From Bacteroidales bacterium (GTDB taxonomy: Bacteria; Bacteroidota; Bacteroidia; Bacteroidales; UBA10428): a stretch of 56,610 bases of DNA. The notes below the pieces were generated by a model. That model was not told the origin of the DNA, ran no database searches, and saw only the letters and a program-made list of their open reading frames with translations. Position numbers and translations under genes: made by a program. Below are positions 9,430 through 17,528 of this stretch, piece after piece. The first letter of the stretch is position 1. Every line of letters begins with the position of its first letter. The stretch is from positions 1-56,610 of the forward strand of contig JAFGQZ010000027.1 of the NCBI GenBank assembly GCA_016935435.1, in the 5' to 3' direction.

Positions 9430-10176
9430 TCAGAAACCAAGTTTCGACAAAAGCTCTATAAAATCGGTATTTTTTGCAGCCCCTTCAATATTGTTAATAC
9501 GCCCAAATTCCATCCATTTGCTGTTTGAGTGGTCGAAACCCATAATTTTTTCGGTAGCGGCCAATCGCAAATACGCCTGAACTATCGAAAAAGCGCCCGA
9601 TTCTGTAAGTTTATTAAACAGTTTGGCATTAATTACATGAATGCCGCTGAAACCAAGTGCCTTTGATGTACTTTTACCTGGCACCTGAATAATTTCGCCA
9701 GTTTGGTTGTTTTTCCATCCTGCAAGTTGACCGGAATTGTCAAAAAGCAGGTTTCGGCTGGTTTCCCGCTCTTTAACGGCGAGGGTGGCCAGGGCATGGG
9801 TTTCTTTGTGGAACTTTATCATTTCCGATAGGTTTAAATCGGTTAAAACATCGCTGGCGGTTAAAACAAAATCGGTTTCACTGTTAAAGAACCACTGTGC
9901 TTTTTGAAGCCCGCCACCTGTATCCATTAGCTGGCCGGTTTCGTCAGATATTTCTATTTGCAGTCCTTCCCATCTTTTCTGCGCTACAAACTCCATCAGC
10001 TGATCGGCTAAATGGTGCACATTTACAATAAATTGGTTTATGCCGTGTTTTTGCAGAAATGCAAGAGATATATCGAGCATTGTGACCCCGCCAACCGGAA
10101 TCAGGGGTTTAGGGTATTTATCGGTTAAAGGCTTTAGCCTGGTGCCTAAACCGGCAGTAAGTATCATTGCTTTCAT
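9430..10176 (-). CDS. MurU-like sugar-1-phosphate nucleotidyltransferase
   Basis: A 248-residue nucleotidyltransferase. The N-terminal signature AGLGTRLKPLTDKYPKPLIP binds the NTP, and GGGLQKA plus ASDVLTD supply the sugar-phosphate and metal sites. It belongs to the group holding MurNAc-1-phosphate uridylyltransferase (MurU) and mannose/heptose-1-P guanylyltransferases. In many Bacteroidota a gene of this type pairs with an aminoglycoside-kinase-like sugar kinase. Here the likely kinase is the RapZ fusion at 48558-50015, far away, which would fit a muramic-acid recycling pathway. That link is inference. A heptamer repeat array lies directly upstream of the start. Confidence 0.85.
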   Translation of the reverse strand: MKAMILTAGLGTRLKPLTDKYPKPLIPVGGVTMLDISLAFLQKHGINQFIVNVHHLADQLMEFVAQKRWEGLQIEISDETGQLMDTGGGLQKAQWFFNSETDFVLTASDVLTDLNLSEMIKFHKETHALATLAVKERETSRNLLFDNSGQLAGWKNNQTGEIIQVPGKSTSKALGFSGIHVINAKLFNKLTESGAFSIVQAYLRLAATEKIMGFDHSNSKWMEFGRINNIEGAAKNTDFIELLSKLGF

Positions 10177-10193
10177 TGCCTGATTTGTTTATT

Positions 10194-10263
10194 GTTCAAA
10201 GTTCAAAGTTCAAAGTTCAAGGTTCAAGGTTCAAAGTTTAAAGTTCAAGGTTCAAGGTTTTAA
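10194..10263 (+). repeat. Heptamer array (GTTCAAA-type), ten units
   Basis: Ten consecutive in-phase 7-base units: GTTCAAA three times, GTTCAAG twice, GTTCAAA, GTTTAAA, GTTCAAG twice, then GTTTTAA. It is non-coding and starts 17 bases before (upstream of) the nucleotidyltransferase start codon. The same heptamer occurs at 16063-16097, 29547-29567, 48417-48451 and 52165-52241. Confidence 0.95.
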
Positions 10264-10291
10264 GTGAACGGTGAAAAGTTATATCTGATTT

Positions 10292-10436
10292 CAATGCCGT
10301 TTAGTTAAGAAAAAAAGTAATAGATGAAACCCATACACTCACCCCTTAATCCCCTGAAGGGGAACCTCAAACGCGCTGTTCCCTTTAGGGAATTTAAGGG
10401 TGTGCGTGGGAAAATCTTGTTAACTAAACGACATTG
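10292..10436. mobile_element. MITE-like palindromic element, 145 bp
   Basis: The terminal inverted repeats are CAATGCCGTTTAGTTAA (10292-10308) and its complement with one mismatch (10420-10436). The interior is a long imperfect hairpin: ACCCCTTAATCCCCTGAAGG opposes the GGGAATTTAAGGGTG strand around loop 10367-10377. The 8-base direct repeat TCTGATTT lies at 10284-10291 and 10439-10446 and may be a target-site duplication. There is no room for a transposase, so it would depend on one elsewhere. The parent insertion sequence is not in the window. Confidence 0.75.
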
Positions 10437-10536
10437 TTTCTGATTTGTTGATTTGAAGTTTTGAACAGTTGTTAACTCCCTTCATTTCCTTCATTTTTTT
10501 CATCCCCTTCATTTTTCCATTTATCCCAGAAACAGT

Positions 10537-11184
10537 TTACAACCAACACATCTGCCTGCAAATATCTATTGCCTGGGGGCCTTCGTTAAACATTAAATCA
10601 ATAAAGCTCAGGTTGGGCTGATGGCCAAATTTTTCTGAAAAAACCTGGAAATAATTTACCGGCTTAAAATACTTGTCGGGTTTGTTCAATCGCTCCTTTG
10701 GGTGTATTGAGTTCCGAAAGTCGTAAGACTCATCTGCTGGCATAATAAAATGCTGCGAAAAGCCAATATTAAAGTCTGTGCCCATCGACTCTTGTATTTG
10801 CCTGAGGATTTTCAGGTTAAAATCGATTAAAAATTTTTCCTTTTTCTCAAATAAATGCGCCAGCTCGTCCTCAAAAATTTCAAAGAAAGGCGAATGCCCG
10901 TAAGCCGAAACAATTGCCATCCAGTGTACATGTTGCCAATTGGTTTCGTATTCAATTAGAATATCTTTACAAAGGGTGTGGTTGCCATTTGTTTTTATAA
11001 CAGGAATTGTTAATTGCTGTGGCCCGTTAGCCCCGTAGATGGTACATCTGTTGCGGTACGATTGTTTCTGGTATGTTTCGTAAATGTCGATTACAGACTG
11101 TTTGTGCAGCAATAGTTTTGAAATATAGCGGACATTGGGCAGGTAGGCTGTCGATAATATAGCCGTTTGTGTTAATTGAACCAT
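10537..11184 (-). CDS. WbqC family protein
   Basis: A 215-residue WbqC-family protein. The N-terminal block TAYLPNVRYISKLL, the QSYRNRCTIYGANGPQQLTIPV segment and the W(Q)HVHWMAIVSAYGHSPFFE segment are characteristic. The family is linked to glycan or O-antigen biosynthesis, but its reaction is not established. From memory, it often lies directly downstream of signal peptidase I genes in Bacteroidota. Here about 5 kb of lar, DUF362 and ferredoxin genes separates it from the lepB pair. A 72-base gap separates it from larB upstream. Confidence 0.88.
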   Translation of the reverse strand: MVQLTQTAILSTAYLPNVRYISKLLLHKQSVIDIYETYQKQSYRNRCTIYGANGPQQLTIPVIKTNGNHTLCKDILIEYETNWQHVHWMAIVSAYGHSPFFEIFEDELAHLFEKKEKFLIDFNLKILRQIQESMGTDFNIGFSQHFIMPADESYDFRNSIHPKERLNKPDKYFKPVNYFQVFSEKFGHQPNLSFIDLMFNEGPQAIDICRQMCWL

Positions 11185-11256
11185 TGTTCGTGCTTGGCTG
11201 TGCTTAATTACTGTGTGACAAAATTTTAAAAAATAAGTTTGCAGGCGATGAAAAAA

Positions 11257-12006
11257 CTATAGTTTATTAATCATACCGGCCAGATAACCAGCACCGAAAC
11301 CATTGTCGATATTTACCACCGAAACACCACTGGCACAGCTGGTTAACATACCTAAAAGAGCAGCCAGTCCGTTTAAAGCAGCGCCATAACCAACCGATGT
11401 TGGCACAGCAATTACCGGTTTATCGACCATGCCCCCAACAATGCTGGGCAAAGCCCCTTCCATGCCAGCAACAACAACAAGTACTTTTGCCTGCCTTATT
11501 TCCGAAATGTTGTTATAAAAGCGGTGTATGCCGGCAACGCCTATATCGTAATAACGCCGCACCTCGTTACCAAAAATCTCGGCAGTAATGGCGGCCTCTT
11601 CGGCAACAGGCATATCGCTTGTACCGGCAGTTAAAATGCCGATATGGGTTTTTGTTTTTTCGGTGTTTTGTTTCCTTACAACAATGGCTCTGGCCATCTC
11701 AAAATATTCTGCCGACGGGCAAAGCTGTTTAACTTTTTCGTAGTGTTCGGCACTTGCCCGTGTGGCCAATATATTCTGTTCCTGAGAATCCATATATTTC
11801 ACAATGCCTGCAACTTGTTCGGGAGTTTTTCCCTGGCAGAAAATAACTTCGGGGTAACCTGTGCGTATTGTTCGATGATTGTCGATTTTTGCAAATCCAA
11901 GGTCTTTATATTCGAAGTCTTTCAGGTTTTTTAAAGCATCGTCAACGCCCAGATTGCCCAGGCTAACTTCATGTAAAAGCTTTTTAAGTTCTTGTTCGTT
12001 AATCAT
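11257..12006 (-). CDS. larB: Nickel-pincer cofactor biosynthesis protein LarB
   Basis: A 249-residue protein with a PurE-like C-terminal domain. LarB carboxylates and hydrolyses nicotinic acid adenine dinucleotide in the first step of nickel-pincer nucleotide synthesis. The PurE-like core is visible as TAGTSDMPVAEEAAITAEI, YYDIGVAGIHR and VVVAGMEGALPSIVGG, followed by PVIAVPTSVGYG. The N-terminal helices include the DxDR-like HRTIRTGYPEVIFC segment typical of LarB. Its start overlaps the larC stop by the ATGA arrangement, so the two form one operon, larC first. LarE, the sulfur-donating step, is not in the window. Confidence 0.92.
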   Translation of the reverse strand: MINEQELKKLLHEVSLGNLGVDDALKNLKDFEYKDLGFAKIDNHRTIRTGYPEVIFCQGKTPEQVAGIVKYMDSQEQNILATRASAEHYEKVKQLCPSAEYFEMARAIVVRKQNTEKTKTHIGILTAGTSDMPVAEEAAITAEIFGNEVRRYYDIGVAGIHRFYNNISEIRQAKVLVVVAGMEGALPSIVGGMVDKPVIAVPTSVGYGAALNGLAALLGMLTSCASGVSVVNIDNGFGAGYLAGMINKL

Positions 12007-13265
12007 TCTTCTTTGTTTATATGTTTAACTACTTCATCGATAACCAGCCTGAGGGGTATATTATACTTTTTGGCGGCTGTTTTGCATTGTTCGTATTCAG
12101 GCTTATATTTTATTTCATGTTCGCCGAGCAAAGCAACTTTAACATCGATTTTCCCATACAGGGTATCAACCGTTATAACTCGCCGGCCAAGCATTCGTTT
12201 GGTTACCTCATAGCTGCGGATGCCTAAAGTTGTACTTTCGTTGAACAATATTTGCTCAAATACGGCTTTATCTGTTAATCCGCATAATACACTAAGCTTT
12301 GTGGCGGGGCGTGATTTTTTCATTACTATTGGTGTAAGAAAAACATCATGTGCGCCTTCGTCTAAAAGTTTGTCAATTAGGTAGTCGTAATGCTCCGGTG
12401 GCATATCGTCGATATTGCATTCGAGTATAATGGCCGCTTCGGTATTTTCAGTATTGGCAGTTTCTGACAGGTGCACCCTCAATACGTTTGGAATTTCCAA
12501 ATCGCGGTGGCCTATTCCGTATGCTGTTTTTGCAATGCTTAGCCTTGGGGTATCGGTAAAAGTTCCAACCAGGGTAGCAAGTATTGCTGCACCCGTTGGT
12601 GTGGTTGTTTCTGACTGCACCCTGCCAAGTTTAACCGGAATATTTCGGAGTATTTCGGCTGTTGCAGGTGCCGGAACCGGAAACATACCGTGTGCGCATT
12701 TTACAAAGCCCCCGCCAAGTTCTATGGTTGAGCACAAAACTTCATCGGGCTTCAAATAATGATAACAAATTGCAGCACCCACGATATCAACAATTGAATC
12801 GACTGCGCCTACTTCGTGGAAGTGCACAGAGCCAACTGTTTTGTTGTGTATTTTGGCCTCGGCAACGGCAACCTTTTCAAATATGGAAATACTTGTTTGT
12901 TTAACATCGCTGCTGAGCGCAGAGTTTTCGATAAGTTTTTTAATATCGCTATAACTTCGGTGCGAGTGTTGTTGTATGGTTATATGGTTCTTTTTATGGT
13001 TTTTGCCACTATTTCCCTTAGTATCTATGGAAAGCGATAGCCCGTTAGAGGCGGGTTGACGTATATTCTGCGAAGTTATTACATCTACCTTGGTTCCGGC
13101 AATTCCCATTTTTAGTTCTTTTTTTATGTCGATTTTGTATCCATCGACAGGAAGTTTTTGCAGTTCCGACAGCAGAAAACCGGCAGGCACCCCCAAATCG
13201 AGCATGGCTGCCAGGTTCATATCGCCGCTTATTCCGGCAAAACAATCGTAATAAAGCGTTTTCAT
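12003..13265 (-). CDS. larC: Nickel insertion protein LarC
   Basis: A 420-residue LarC, which inserts nickel into the pincer nucleotide in a CTP-dependent step. The N-terminal motif YYDCFAGISGDMNLAAMLDLG is diagnostic. A His-rich loop at roughly residues 80-115 precedes the SVHFHEVGAVDSIVDIVG core, and the C-terminal half carries the CNIDDMPPEHYDYL and RPATKLSVLC blocks. In lactobacilli larC needs a programmed frameshift between its halves; here it is one continuous frame. I start at the ATG at 13265. An upstream in-frame ATG at 13325 would add 20 hydrophobic, unconserved residues. Confidence 0.92.
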   Translation of the reverse strand: MKTLYYDCFAGISGDMNLAAMLDLGVPAGFLLSELQKLPVDGYKIDIKKELKMGIAGTKVDVITSQNIRQPASNGLSLSIDTKGNSGKNHKKNHITIQQHSHRSYSDIKKLIENSALSSDVKQTSISIFEKVAVAEAKIHNKTVGSVHFHEVGAVDSIVDIVGAAICYHYLKPDEVLCSTIELGGGFVKCAHGMFPVPAPATAEILRNIPVKLGRVQSETTTPTGAAILATLVGTFTDTPRLSIAKTAYGIGHRDLEIPNVLRVHLSETANTENTEAAIILECNIDDMPPEHYDYLIDKLLDEGAHDVFLTPIVMKKSRPATKLSVLCGLTDKAVFEQILFNESTTLGIRSYEVTKRMLGRRVITVDTLYGKIDVKVALLGEHEIKYKPEYEQCKTAAKKYNIPLRLVIDEVVKHINKEE

Positions 13266-13433
13266 GAATATAATTGAAATTATTAAAGCCGATGTGCAAA
13301 ATAAACTTGAAATAACAAGCGCCACCGCAAAAATGGGTTAATAATTTGTTAAAATTAAATTGAAATCCTGTTTTTTATCAGCTTAAATAAAATAAATACA
13401 TTAATTTTCTACCTGCTAAACAATAATATAAAG

Positions 13434-14354
13434 ATGAAAAGAAGGGATTTCCTAAAAAAATCGATTGGTGCTACTGTGGCATCTGGCACATTTTTATCGT
13501 TAGGAGGTATGAACAGTGCTTTTGGCGCTGGTGGTTTTTTTGCAGCCCCTGTTGATTTGGTTGCGGTAAAGGGTGGTGGCCCCGAAGTTATGTTCGACAG
13601 GGCTATTGCCGAACTTGGCGGCATGAAAGCATTCGTAAAAGCCGGACAAACTGTTCTTGTAAAACCAAATATCGGCTGGGATGCTGCACCTGAAAGGGCT
13701 GCCAATACCAACCCGTTGCTGGTAGGGAAAATTGTTGAACACTGTAAGAATGCCGGGGCAAAGCGGGTAATTGTTTTCGATAATACCTGCGATGAATGGA
13801 CACGCTGTTATAAAAACAGCGGAATCGAAGCGGCTGTGAAAAGCGCTGGTGGGGAAATGGTTACCGGCAAGGACGAAAAAATGTACCGCGAAGTTACTGT
13901 TCCGAAAGGGAAGGTGCTGAAAACAACAAAGGTACACCAGGCTTATCTCGATTCGGATGTTATTATTAATGTGCCTGTTATGAAAAACCACGGAGGCGCT
14001 ACTATGACCCTCTCCATGAAAAACCTGATGGGCGTTGTTTGGGACCGTGGGTTCTGGCACCGTAACGATCTGCACCAGTGTATCGCCGATTTTGCAACTT
14101 TCAAAAAACCAACACTTAATGTTATCGATGCTTTTAATGTTATGAAACGTAATGGCCCTCGTGGTGTTTCGGTAGATGATGTTGTGAATATGAAGTACCT
14201 TATTTTAACACCCGATATGGTGGCTGCCGATACTGCTGCTGTTAAGGTTTTTGGAATAGAGCCTTCGGCAGTAAAGCACATCGGGCTTGCTGAACAACTC
14301 GGGGTTGGAACAACAAAACTGGATAACCTGAATATTAAGCGTATAACAATTTAG
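13434..14354 (+). CDS. DUF362 protein with a Tat signal
   Basis: A 306-residue DUF362 protein. The N-terminus RRDFLKKS followed by a moderately hydrophobic stretch is a twin-arginine signal, so the protein is probably exported folded, perhaps with a cofactor. The DUF362 body contains VLVKPNIGWDAAPERAANTN, a VFDNTCDEW segment, and the VPVMKNHGGATMTLSMKNLMG block. No cysteine cluster is present in the protein itself; the next gene supplies the iron-sulfur domains. Six bases separate its stop from the ATG of the polyferredoxin gene, so they surely work together. The reaction of DUF362 proteins is unknown. The gene is divergent from larC across 168 bases. Confidence 0.88.
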   Translation: MKRRDFLKKSIGATVASGTFLSLGGMNSAFGAGGFFAAPVDLVAVKGGGPEVMFDRAIAELGGMKAFVKAGQTVLVKPNIGWDAAPERAANTNPLLVGKIVEHCKNAGAKRVIVFDNTCDEWTRCYKNSGIEAAVKSAGGEMVTGKDEKMYREVTVPKGKVLKTTKVHQAYLDSDVIINVPVMKNHGGATMTLSMKNLMGVVWDRGFWHRNDLHQCIADFATFKKPTLNVIDAFNVMKRNGPRGVSVDDVVNMKYLILTPDMVAADTAAVKVFGIEPSAVKHIGLAEQLGVGTTKLDNLNIKRITI

Positions 14355-14360
14355 TTGGTT

Positions 14361-15908
14361 ATGCAACATTATTTTAAGAAAATCAGGGTATTTGTTGCCC
14401 TGTTTTTTATGCTGGCTTTTATTATTGCATTTTCCGATATTAAAGGCACTTTGCCCTCGTGGTACTACAACTCTTTTTTGTATTTACAGTTTGTGCCCTC
14501 GGTTTTAAAATTTATTACCCCAGGCCATATTCTTGCTGTGGGTTTTATTATTGTTTTATTGTTTACCCTTGCCGGTGGACGGGTTTATTGTTCTACTATA
14601 TGCCCTTTGGGCACTTTACAGGATATGGTTATTTTTCTTCGGCGCAGGTTCTCTCCAAAAAGCCGTTTGCGTTTTAAGAAGGCTTTAACGGTTATGCGAT
14701 ATTCGGTTTTGTCCATTACAATTGTTTCACTTCTATTTAGCGGTATGTTTGCCCTGGTGCTGCTCGACCCGTATGCTAATTTCAGCCGCATAGGCACACA
14801 TATTTTACAGCCGGCAATTTTATGGGTAAATAACCTGCTTGCCAGAACTGTGCCCGAAACCGGCCTGCATGTGTTTGAGTACCGGCCTTTTCATGTTGCT
14901 TCTTTTACAATAAGCGCTGGTATGCTCATGCTGGTTTTTATTATGTCGGTATTTCGCGGCCGTTTGTATTGCAATTCGATATGCCCGGTTGGCACACTTT
15001 TGGGGCTGGTTTCGAAGCTTTCGTTTTACAAAATCCAAATTGAACCTGCTTCCTGTACAAAATGCGGCAAGTGCCAGGCAGTATGCAAAGCAAACTGCAT
15101 TAATATAAAAACGCTCGAAGTCGATTCGAGCCGTTGCGTTGCCTGTTATAATTGCATTCCGGCCTGCAACGATTCGTCTATCGGGTATATTTTCTCTGGA
15201 AAAAAAATCTTGAAGTTAAATGAACCAGCTTCGGATAAACGCCGACGGCTTTTTATTGCAACAATTGCTGGTTACCTGGCTTCGAAAACCCTTCCCCTGA
15301 AAGCTTCGGGTAAACCTGGCGGCAACCGTGTGGATAAGGGCTTTTACGAAAGGGGCACTGTTTCACCGCCGGGCTCACAAAGTATTGAGCACCTTCACGA
15401 GCGTTGCATATCGTGCCACATGTGTATATCGGCATGCCCGACCAAAGTTTTGCAACCAACCTTTTTGGAATATGGTTTTACAGGTATGATGATGCCAAAA
15501 ATGGATTATTCGGTACATTTTTGCAACTTCGACTGTACTGTTTGCGGCGAAGTTTGCCCAACCGGTGCCATAACCAGGCTTACAAAAGATGAAAAAACTG
15601 TAACCCAGATAGGTAAGGTTGTATTTCAAAAAGAAATTTGCATTGTTGAAACCGATGGCACTGCATGCGGTTCATGTTCTGAGCACTGCCCGACACAAGC
15701 GGTGAAAATGGTGCCTTATAAAAACGGACTTACAATACCGCATACCGATGTGTCGATTTGCATTGGTTGTGGCGCCTGTGAATATGCCTGCCCGGTTACG
15801 CATCCGCACAAGGCTATTTTTGTTGTGGCAAATGCAAGGCACGAAAAGGCACAAAAACCACAGGCAGAAAAAATTGAACACGTCGAAACCGATGAGTTTC
15901 CATTCTGA
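14361..15908 (+). CDS. NapH-like membrane polyferredoxin
   Basis: A 515-residue membrane iron-sulfur protein. The N-terminal half has four to five transmembrane helices and two NapH/MauN-type motifs, GRVYCSTICPLGTLQD and GRLYCNSICPVGTLLG. The C-terminal half carries several [4Fe-4S] motifs: CTKCGKCQAVCKANC, CVACYNCIPAC, CISCHMCISACP, CNFDCTVCGEVCP, CGSCSEHCP and CIGCGACEYACP. A hydrophobic KRRRLFIATIAGYLAS segment follows the second motif. It probably takes electrons from the quinone pool across the membrane to the Tat-exported DUF362 partner. I chose the ATG at 14361 over the in-frame TTG two codons earlier. Confidence 0.88.
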   Translation: MQHYFKKIRVFVALFFMLAFIIAFSDIKGTLPSWYYNSFLYLQFVPSVLKFITPGHILAVGFIIVLLFTLAGGRVYCSTICPLGTLQDMVIFLRRRFSPKSRLRFKKALTVMRYSVLSITIVSLLFSGMFALVLLDPYANFSRIGTHILQPAILWVNNLLARTVPETGLHVFEYRPFHVASFTISAGMLMLVFIMSVFRGRLYCNSICPVGTLLGLVSKLSFYKIQIEPASCTKCGKCQAVCKANCINIKTLEVDSSRCVACYNCIPACNDSSIGYIFSGKKILKLNEPASDKRRRLFIATIAGYLASKTLPLKASGKPGGNRVDKGFYERGTVSPPGSQSIEHLHERCISCHMCISACPTKVLQPTFLEYGFTGMMMPKMDYSVHFCNFDCTVCGEVCPTGAITRLTKDEKTVTQIGKVVFQKEICIVETDGTACGSCSEHCPTQAVKMVPYKNGLTIPHTDVSICIGCGACEYACPVTHPHKAIFVVANARHEKAQKPQAEKIEHVETDEFPF

Positions 15909-15930
15909 CAAAGCTTGATCCTGCCCAGGT

Positions 15931-16097
15931 GAAAGGTTGAGGTTAAGAAATGAAGGAAATGAAGGGAATTAATAATAATTGATAAACTTCAAATCAACAA
16001 ATCAACAAATAAACCAACCAGCAATAACTTTTCACCGTTCACCGTTCACTAGAATTACAAACTTTAAACTTTAAACTTTGAACTTTGAACTTTGAAC
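15931..16097 (-). repeat. Composite intergenic repeat module, copy 2 (uninterrupted)
   Basis: Read on the minus strand this holds five in-phase heptamers (16097-16063), GTGAACGGTGAACGGTGAAAAGTT, two TTTGTTGA units leading into TTTGAAG, and CCCTTCATTTCCTTCATT. Order and pieces match copy 1 at 10194-10515 but without the MITE, so it looks like the empty site. It fills the gap between the ferredoxin gene and the convergent lepB gene. Confidence 0.85.
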
Positions 16098-16109
16098 TAA
16101 GAATAACCA

Positions 16110-17501
16110 TCACCGTATAGGCCTGAACATCCTGTTAATCCTGATGTTTGCCGGAAATTTCTTGTCTTTGTTAAGCGACAGCCAAATAAACCTGGGAGTG
16201 CCAATAATGTGGTTTTCCGGAACATACCCCCAATAGCGCGAGTCGAGGCTGCTGTGGCGGTTGTCGCCCATCATCCAGTAATAATCCTGTTTAAAAGTAT
16301 AGCTGGTTGCAATTTCACCATTGATATAAATTGCACTGTCTTTAACTTCAAGCTTATTGCCTTCGTAATGGCCAATAATCCGATTATAAAATGGAAGCGA
16401 TTGCATGTCGAGGGCAACAGTAACACCGGCTTTTGGAATATAAATAGGGCCAAAATTATCGAGCGACCAGGGGTATTGTGCATCGCTGGGGAAAATGTTG
16501 TAATCGACAAAATCCCATTTGAATTTTTCAATTTTCGATACGTTTTTATATCTTTGGAGTGTTTCAATCATTTGTTGTGTCAGTGGGGCAAAAATGGTAT
16601 TGCCGCTTTTGTTTATTTCGTCGGAATAGATACCCATTTCTTTCAGCCTTTTATTGCTTATGCCACCTTGCGTATATACATAGTACAAAAACTGTCTTCC
16701 TTCGAATGCGGGTTCTTGTTCGCCATTAATGTACACAATGCCGCCAATAACCTGGAGGCTGTCGCCCGGAACGCCTACGCAGCGCTTAATATAATTATCT
16801 TCTTTGTCTATGGGCCTGTAAGCAATGTCGTGATTTTGCCAGACAATTTTCCGGCCAAGGGCATAATATTCATTTTCTGGCTTAAGTGGCCGGCCCGAAT
16901 TGAGATCGCTTTTTTTTAGGTCGTTGGCAGCATCGCGAACAACAGAGTAATAGCTAACATTGGTTCGATCGAGGCAAACTGTGTCGCCTTCGGGGAAGTT
17001 AAAAACAACTGGCTGCCAACGTTTAACTTCACCAAAGCCTTTTAACCTTTTATAGTCCCATTGCGGCCAAACAGAGTACGATTTTCTGGTTGTACCCGGT
17101 ATGGTATTCTGCATAAAAGGTATGGAAAGCGGTGTCATGGGCAGTCGGGGGCCGTAGGCTACTTTGCTTACATATAGATGGTCGCCAATTTGCAGCGACT
17201 TTTCCATCGACCCTGTTGGAATTTTATAATTCTGGAAAAGAAAAATATTGATAATAGTAACGGCAACTACTGCAAATATAAGGGCATCAATCCATTCAAT
17301 AACTACATGGTTTTTGCCTTCGCGCTTTTTCCAGGGGCTCCAGTTTACTTTTTTTGTAAAATATATATCGAATACTACCGGTAAACCTATTAAAAACCAA
17401 TAATTGCCCAGCCAAATTACCCAGAGCAAATAAACAGCTATCCAAAATAGCCCCCTGATAAGGCTTTTATTGTCGTATTTCTTAAGAAAATCAGTAATCA
17501 T
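16110..17501 (-). CDS. lepB: Signal peptidase I (second of a tandem pair)
   Basis: A 463-residue signal peptidase I that cleaves signal peptides at the outer face of the inner membrane. Two N-terminal hydrophobic helices and a third just before the active site anchor it. The catalytic Ser98 lies in IPTGSMEKSL and the general base Lys239 in DNYIKRCVGVPGD. The C-terminal box is MMGDNRHSSLDSRYWGYVPE. It is longer than enterobacterial LepB because of insertions between the Ser and Lys boxes and before the C-terminal box. It lies 27 bases downstream of a paralogue with the same layout, which looks like an old duplication. Confidence 0.93.
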   Translation of the reverse strand: MITDFLKKYDNKSLIRGLFWIAVYLLWVIWLGNYWFLIGLPVVFDIYFTKKVNWSPWKKREGKNHVVIEWIDALIFAVVAVTIINIFLFQNYKIPTGSMEKSLQIGDHLYVSKVAYGPRLPMTPLSIPFMQNTIPGTTRKSYSVWPQWDYKRLKGFGEVKRWQPVVFNFPEGDTVCLDRTNVSYYSVVRDAANDLKKSDLNSGRPLKPENEYYALGRKIVWQNHDIAYRPIDKEDNYIKRCVGVPGDSLQVIGGIVYINGEQEPAFEGRQFLYYVYTQGGISNKRLKEMGIYSDEINKSGNTIFAPLTQQMIETLQRYKNVSKIEKFKWDFVDYNIFPSDAQYPWSLDNFGPIYIPKAGVTVALDMQSLPFYNRIIGHYEGNKLEVKDSAIYINGEIATSYTFKQDYYWMMGDNRHSSLDSRYWGYVPENHIIGTPRFIWLSLNKDKKFPANIRINRMFRPIR

Positions 17502-17528
17502 TATATAGTTTTTTATGTTATTGTTTAA

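Larger units (their letters stand above)
10194..10515 (+). repeat. Composite intergenic repeat module, copy 1 (interrupted)
   Basis: The heptamer array is followed by GTGAACGGTGAAAAGTTAT, then an inserted MITE-like element (10292-10436), then TGATTTGTTGATTTGAAG and CCCTTCATTTCCTTCATT. The same pieces occur in the same order, reversed, at 15931-16097 without the insertion. Part of the set also recurs at 48330-48451. No coding potential is evident. Confidence 0.85.

Noticed and set aside
12003..13325. Programmed frameshift in larC, as in lactobacilli
   Set aside because: The reading frame is continuous across the region joining the two halves, so no frameshift is needed.
16209..16919. A 236-codon plus-strand frame opposite lepB
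   Set aside because: It is entirely antisense to a well-supported signal peptidase gene whose catalytic boxes it covers. Its protein has no recognisable motif, and its length is explained by the codon bias of the opposite strand.
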